This document shows, piece after piece, positions 60,282-64,000 of a stretch of 64,000 nt of DNA. Position 1 is the first letter of the stretch; each line of letters starts with the position of its first letter. Made by a program: the position numbers and the translations under genes. Origin of the DNA: Niabella beijingensis (lineage in GTDB: Bacteria; Bacteroidota; Bacteroidia; Chitinophagales; Chitinophagaceae); NCBI RefSeq assembly GCF_020034665.1, contig NZ_JAIQDI010000001.1, positions 1,736,001 through 1,800,000 on the forward strand, written 5' to 3'. Under the pieces are notes generated by a model. That model ran no database searches. It was given only the letters and a program-made list of their open reading frames with translations, and was not told the DNA's origin.

Positions 60282-60617
60282 TCACAGGAAATCTTCCCGG
60301 TGCGGACTGAACACATCCACCAGTATCCCGGCTTCCAGGCAAACACATCCGTGCAATACATGTGGCGGAACATAAAAGCCATCACCGGCGGCCACTACTT
60401 TTTTCTGATCTCCGATGGTTACTTCAAAAGAGCCGCTTGCCACGTAGGTAGCCTGCGAGTGGTGATGTTCGTGCAGGGTGCCTTCTGCGCCTTTTTCAAA
60501 TCTGGCCTTTACCAGCATCAGCCTATCGTCATATCCATATACCTGTCGCTGTACTCCCTGTCCCACATCCTGCCAGGGCGTTTCCCTGTCTGTCTGAAAA
60601 AGATCACTTTGAATCAT
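60282..60617 (-). CDS. kdgF: KdgF-like cupin, pectin/alginate monomer ring opening
   Basis: 111-residue single-domain cupin with the KdgF metal site: His 49 and His 51 in 'TLHEHHHSQATYV' with Gln 55, and His 89 in 'VPPHVLHGC'. KdgF speeds the conversion of 4,5-unsaturated uronate monomers to DEH in pectin and alginate degraders. Its start ATG overlaps the PL17 stop by one base (TAATG), so the two are translated together, which fits a lyase product passed to KdgF. 163 bp to the next gene. Confidence 0.85.
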   Translation of the reverse strand: MIQSDLFQTDRETPWQDVGQGVQRQVYGYDDRLMLVKARFEKGAEGTLHEHHHSQATYVASGSFEVTIGDQKKVVAAGDGFYVPPHVLHGCVCLEAGILVDVFSPHREDFL

Positions 60618-62755
60618 TACAATTGTTTTAATCGGATAAAATTGTTCTTGTCTGTATAATCCAGGCGCAGCTCATAGTCCTTCCTGTCTACCGAAAAAAA
60701 GATCCGGACGCCGTTTGTTCCTTTATCCATCCGCAGTCCGGATAAATGCCCTCCCGCGCCGGAGACGGTCTCATTTACCGGATCGACACTGCCGTGCGAC
60801 TCTGTAATGCTTACAAAATAAATGGTGCCGCTTCCCTGCTGCGACAGCAGGAAACCCCGGCCCGGCCGGATGTTCATGGAAGGATCATTGGCCCCGGTGG
60901 AAACCAGCTTTACTTCCAGAGCATTACCGGTTACAAAATGCGTGGTATAGAACCGGTAGTCATTCAGCAGGCTTACAAATCCCGACTGTGATGCTATTGC
61001 AGTAGCCGCATTCAGCCAGATGTGCTGATAACCGGAAGCGGTTCCCAGAGGATGCAGCGCCGTTGTATTGGCATGAACCGGAAAAGAAGTATTCACCATA
61101 TCGCCCTGGTACCAGAACGGAAGATCAAACCGGTGTTGTCCTGCGGAGGTGGCTTTGAACACATCTGCGACCAGCGGCCGTTCTGTTCCGGGTACCGGTA
61201 CCAGTGCCAGCGTCCTGTTCAGTTGCACACCGGGATAGGCATGCGGCTCATCCGCACTCATTACCTGTATACCCGAACTGTCGTTCTGAAAATAAAACAG
61301 TTCCGGGTGATGCATTTCGGCCTGCTTTGCATCGCCGTTAAAATCAGAGTGCTGATCGATAACAAGTGTATTATGTGCCACCGTCTGTTTGGCCCAGCTT
61401 TCGTTTTCCGGCAGGTATCCCCCGCCGCCCTTTGTTTCAATATTCAGGTAACGGGCCGCGCCGTAATCGTAGAACACCTCATTGCCTTTGTCGTAGTACA
61501 GGAGGTTCAGCCGGTCAAAATGCCCATGCCCCATACCCTGGGAAGTGGCCTTCAGCACCAGGCATTGCTGGTCGTTATTGGATCCGCTGCGCAAAATACC
61601 CAGGCCGCCTTTTTTTCCATCCTGCCCGTCGCGCAGCCATAGGGAAGCGTACCTGAAAGGGACTGCTTTTCCCGCGGCAATGGCAGCACTAACTTTAAGC
61701 CCTGCATCCGAAACGGTAATATCGTTCTGGCGCTGTGCCACATCCAGCAATGAAGGATCGGGCGTCATATCCGCATAAGCGATGTTTACCGCATAAACGA
61801 TCTCACTGCTCTCAAAGCTTTTATCCTTTATAGCATCGTTTACCGGAAAAAACAGGCCGCTGGTATAAGTGGTTTGCAGGGCCGTGGCAATCGCTTTTGA
61901 AAGGATATTACCACGGTATTCAAACACCCGCAGTTCCGGCTGATAGTTATGGATGGCTTTTGCCAGCATTACAAAAGGGAACAGTGCATACCGCTGGTAA
62001 TAGGGGCCTTCCGCATAATATCCGTCCGGCGAAAACAGCTGGTCGAGCTGTGCCCAGTACCCCGAACGGCGGTCGCCCCGGCTTCCGTTCAGCGCTTTTT
62101 TTACATATTCCGGTTTGTTCAAAACATATCCCGTCAGTCCTACTGCCGCAAGGGCCCAGGTACCGTGATTATGGATCTTATCAAATGTCTTTCCGCAATC
62201 AACTGTAAAGAACTTTAAAATGGGAAGAAACAATCCGGTTTCTATTTTTTCCCGGTCCTGTTCCGGCAGTGCCTCATATACCATATCATACCCCTGTATC
62301 ACATTCACCTGCCATACAAAATCATTCAGACTTTGCCAGAAGATACGCCCCGGTTCCTGACCGGGTTTCCGGGCAGGATGCAGCGGCCAGGAACGGTACT
62401 GCCGCGCGTACTCCAGCAGCAGCTCTTTTACATAAAGTGCATATTTTTTATCCTGTGTGATCTGGTAGGCAATGCCACAGCTGAGGATGCTGTTGTAATT
62501 CTTTTTATGTTGCTCGTGGGTTACCCCGCCGCCACCGTCCTTTGGCACCGGTACATTTACCGCTGTTGCCAGTGCCGCGTCCGCGCGTTGTTTAACCGCC
62601 GCAAAAGCCTTTTTCATTAAGGGATATTGCACTGTTCCCTTTCGCAATGCTTCCAGGTGCGGACCCGTGATCATCAGTCCGGGATGTTCCTGGCCTAATG
62701 ATAAAATGGCGTGCAGCAATAAACAAAACAATAAACCGGTTTTCAGACAGCGCAT
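60617..62755 (-). CDS. PL17 oligoalginate lyase
   Basis: 712 residues with a signal peptide (1-21). N-terminal alpha/alpha barrel with catalytic Asn 196-His 197 ('KIHNHGTWALAAVGL') and Tyr 252/253 ('PDGYYAEGPYYQRYALFPF'), the same His-to-Tyr distance (56) as in characterised PL17 lyases; C-terminal heparinase II/III-like beta-sandwich from about 390 with 'MGHGHFDRLNLLYYDKGNEVFYDYGAARYLN' and 'VAHNTLVIDQHSD'. Exolytic release of unsaturated monomers in the periplasm is the family's role. Second gene of the operon, 18 bp after gntR. Confidence 0.92.
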   Translation of the reverse strand: MRCLKTGLLFCLLLHAILSLGQEHPGLMITGPHLEALRKGTVQYPLMKKAFAAVKQRADAALATAVNVPVPKDGGGGVTHEQHKKNYNSILSCGIAYQITQDKKYALYVKELLLEYARQYRSWPLHPARKPGQEPGRIFWQSLNDFVWQVNVIQGYDMVYEALPEQDREKIETGLFLPILKFFTVDCGKTFDKIHNHGTWALAAVGLTGYVLNKPEYVKKALNGSRGDRRSGYWAQLDQLFSPDGYYAEGPYYQRYALFPFVMLAKAIHNYQPELRVFEYRGNILSKAIATALQTTYTSGLFFPVNDAIKDKSFESSEIVYAVNIAYADMTPDPSLLDVAQRQNDITVSDAGLKVSAAIAAGKAVPFRYASLWLRDGQDGKKGGLGILRSGSNNDQQCLVLKATSQGMGHGHFDRLNLLYYDKGNEVFYDYGAARYLNIETKGGGGYLPENESWAKQTVAHNTLVIDQHSDFNGDAKQAEMHHPELFYFQNDSSGIQVMSADEPHAYPGVQLNRTLALVPVPGTERPLVADVFKATSAGQHRFDLPFWYQGDMVNTSFPVHANTTALHPLGTASGYQHIWLNAATAIASQSGFVSLLNDYRFYTTHFVTGNALEVKLVSTGANDPSMNIRPGRGFLLSQQGSGTIYFVSITESHGSVDPVNETVSGAGGHLSGLRMDKGTNGVRIFFSVDRKDYELRLDYTDKNNFIRLKQL

Positions 62756-62773
62756 TCGTTAGAAAAATTTAGA

Positions 62774-63505
62774 TCAGGAAGCCGTGCGTTTCGACAGGGC
62801 AGCCTTGCTTATTTTCAGGAGGTCGGCCAGGTGATCCGCCATGGCGGCTTCTGCCTTTTTTACATTTCCTTTTTCAATCGCCTCCAGTAATAAAAAGTGT
62901 TGGGGAATCGATTCCTTGCTCCGGTTCTTGCCGCACACATTGTTCTCAATGATGTTTTTTATCAGATCGGGTACCAGCACTACGATCATGGATTCCAGCA
63001 CGGGATTCTTGGATGCCTTGGCAATCTTCATATGGAAGATCATATCCTCTTCCACGGCATTTTCATTGGCCCTGATTTTGCGCTCAAATTCGCTCGAAGC
63101 TTCCCGGATGGCTTCAATATCTTCTTCCGTCCGGCGCTCCGCAGCCAGCTTGGCGGAGGTCAGCTCAAGATGGTAACGTGTTTCGATCAGTGCATTAAAA
63201 TCGTCCTTGTTGAAATTAATGACATCGTTTATGATATTATCCAGTATTTTTAGGCTGAGTCCGGATACATAGGTACCGCTTTGGGGATTTGTTTTCAGCA
63301 GGCCATAAAATTCCAGCTTCATAATGGCTTCCCGCACATAGCTGCGTCCTACCTGGAACAGCTCTGCCAGCGCTCTTTCTGCCGGAAGACGGTCGCCCGG
63401 CTTTAGCTGACCGGATGCAATCAGCTGTCTTAACTGGCTGATGATCTTATCAACAGGTGACTCTATTTGTATTGCTTTTATATTATTGACCAAAACGTTG
63501 CTCAT
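62774..63505 (-). CDS. FadR-type GntR regulator of the alginate regulon
   Basis: 243 residues. Winged helix 17-80: 'VDKIISQLRQLIASGQLKPGDRLPAERALAELFQVGRSYVREAIMKLEFYGLL' plus the wing 'NPQSGTYVSG'. FCD effector domain about 95-235, with metal-site Asp/His in 'EDMIFHMKIAKASKNP', 'PQHFLLLEAI' and 'MADHLADLL'. Probably a repressor released by DEH, KDG or a related acid. It is the first gene of its own operon; two TTGGT/ACCAA palindromes (63516-63542) lie 11 bp upstream and three more lie before susC, so it is likely autoregulated and controls both operons. Confidence 0.9.
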   Translation of the reverse strand: MSNVLVNNIKAIQIESPVDKIISQLRQLIASGQLKPGDRLPAERALAELFQVGRSYVREAIMKLEFYGLLKTNPQSGTYVSGLSLKILDNIINDVINFNKDDFNALIETRYHLELTSAKLAAERRTEEDIEAIREASSEFERKIRANENAVEEDMIFHMKIAKASKNPVLESMIVVLVPDLIKNIIENNVCGKNRSKESIPQHFLLLEAIEKGNVKKAEAAMADHLADLLKISKAALSKRTAS

Positions 63506-63515
63506 AAAAAATAAA

Positions 63516-63542
63516 TTGGTTTACCAAAAATTGGTAAACCAA
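63516..63542. promoter_or_regulatory. Two GntR-type operators before gntR
   Basis: TTGGTTTACCAA (63516-63527) and TTGGTAAACCAA (63531-63542), starts 15 bp apart, the same spacing as at the susC promoter. The distal copy overlaps the -7 element (63540-63547). Confidence 0.88.
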
Positions 63543-63570
63543 AAATAGCCGATTTGATTTTAACTGCAAA
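63540..63570 (-). promoter_or_regulatory. Promoter of the GntR-PL17 operon
   Basis: Minus strand TTTG (63570-63567), 19 bp, TATTTTTG (63547-63540): full consensus match, with the -7 overlapping the distal operator exactly as at the SusC promoter. Confidence 0.75.
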
Positions 63571-63674
63571 AATTTTTTCCGTTTTTTTCCTTTCCGGAAC
63601 CCCCGTGAAGTAAAATTTAAAAATCAGCCCCCTGTTTTAAAGTAATTTATCCCGCCATTCGTCTTATCTTTCTG

Positions 63675-64000
63675 ATGCAGGAGCAAAAACTGTCCATATT
63701 GGCGGAAGACAGCAGGCAAAACGTGATTCAGACCGTAAAGGATTATGGTAAACGTCTCTTTGGTTTTATTCGTAAAAACGTAAATACCGATGCGGACGCT
63801 GAAGATATTTTGCAGGATGTCTGGTACCAGTATGCCAATGCAACTGCCACGCAAACCATTGAACAGGTCAGTGGCTGGCTGTTTAAAGTGGCCCGCAACA
63901 AGATCACGGACAAATACCGGAAAAAGAAGGATCACCTTATTGATGATTATCAGTATGAGAATGAAGAGGGGGAGATCCAGTTCCGGGAACTGCTCTTTAC
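63675..64000 (+). CDS. ECF sigma factor, cut by the window edge
   Basis: 108 codons from the ATG at 63675 to the edge, no stop. It begins MQEQKLSILAEDSRQNVIQ, then region 2 of an ECF sigma factor: 'GKRLFGFIRKNVNTDADAEDILQDVWYQYANA' (helix 2.2 with the acidic 'DAEDILQDVW' motif) and 'VSGWLFKVARNKITDKYRKKK' (2.4). The rest, with region 4, lies outside. A near-match TATCTTTC to the -7 consensus lies just before the start. Often such genes have an anti-sigma partner next to them, which cannot be seen here. Confidence 0.85.
   Translation, partial: MQEQKLSILAEDSRQNVIQTVKDYGKRLFGFIRKNVNTDADAEDILQDVWYQYANATATQTIEQVSGWLFKVARNKITDKYRKKKDHLIDDYQYENEEGEIQFRELLF

Overview
The window looks like a chromosome segment of a Bacteroidota bacterium, most likely family Chitinophagaceae (Chitinophaga/Niabella/Niastella-like). 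Three things point there: three SusC/SusD-type or other large outer-membrane receptor loci; many start codons preceded by the Bacteroidota -7 element TAnnTTTG rather than a sigma70 -10 box; and lineage-typical families (long two-domain IspG, LytS/LytTR pairs, PF14905-type barrels, FabG following what may be an aromatic ammonia-lyase as in flexirubin clusters). I see no tRNA, rRNA, insertion sequence or CRISPR array.

Layout. 1-0.9 kb: end of a cut gene and a FabG reductase. 1-2.6 kb: two duplicated lipoproteins and an RDD membrane protein. 2.65-10.3 kb (minus): a TPM-domain protein, then a SusC-SusD-phosphodiesterase operon that ends at a clear terminator. 10.6-11.5 kb: TetR regulator and a small membrane protein. 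11.7-15.9 kb (minus): an unfamiliar four-gene operon made of a Cys-rich coiled-coil protein, a 754-aa Cys-rich protein, a DUF1360 membrane protein and a small phage-like protein split by a frameshift; it ends at a strong terminator and is my best candidate for an undescribed system. 16.3-20.6 kb: metal P-type ATPase and IspG. 20.8-25.9 kb (plus): a complete De Ley-Doudoroff galactonate operon (lactonase, KDPG/KDPGal aldolase, DgoD, transporter, DgoK). 25.9-31.7 kb: lysoplasmalogenase, SMI1/KNR4 protein, RecQ, SDR and AraC regulator. 31.7-36.7 kb: outer-membrane barrel protein and small proteins. 36.8-37.4 kb: an array of 102-bp tandem repeats, each able to form a hairpin. 37.4-45.9 kb: TfoX-like protein, SnoaL-like protein/HxlR pair, phosphodiesterase, NadB, LpxL-like acyltransferase, and a transglutaminase / LytS kinase / LytTR regulator operon.

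45.9-63.5 kb (minus) is an alginate-utilisation locus in two operons. The first is SusC-SusD-surface lipoprotein-PL6-PL6. The second is GntR-PL17-KdgF-like cupin-esterase-beta-helix protein-hexuronate MFS-SDR. Together they describe endolytic cutting of alginate at the surface, import, exolytic release of unsaturated monomers, KdgF-assisted ring opening to DEH, and reduction of DEH to KDG. KDG kinase is missing here. The KDPG aldolase of the galactonate operon could supply the last step. The GntR regulator very probably controls both operons: five copies of the palindrome TTGGT-nn-ACCAA, set exactly 15 bp apart, lie over the -7 elements of the SusC promoter (three copies) and of the gntR promoter (two copies), and occur nowhere else that I noticed.

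The window ends inside an ECF sigma factor gene.
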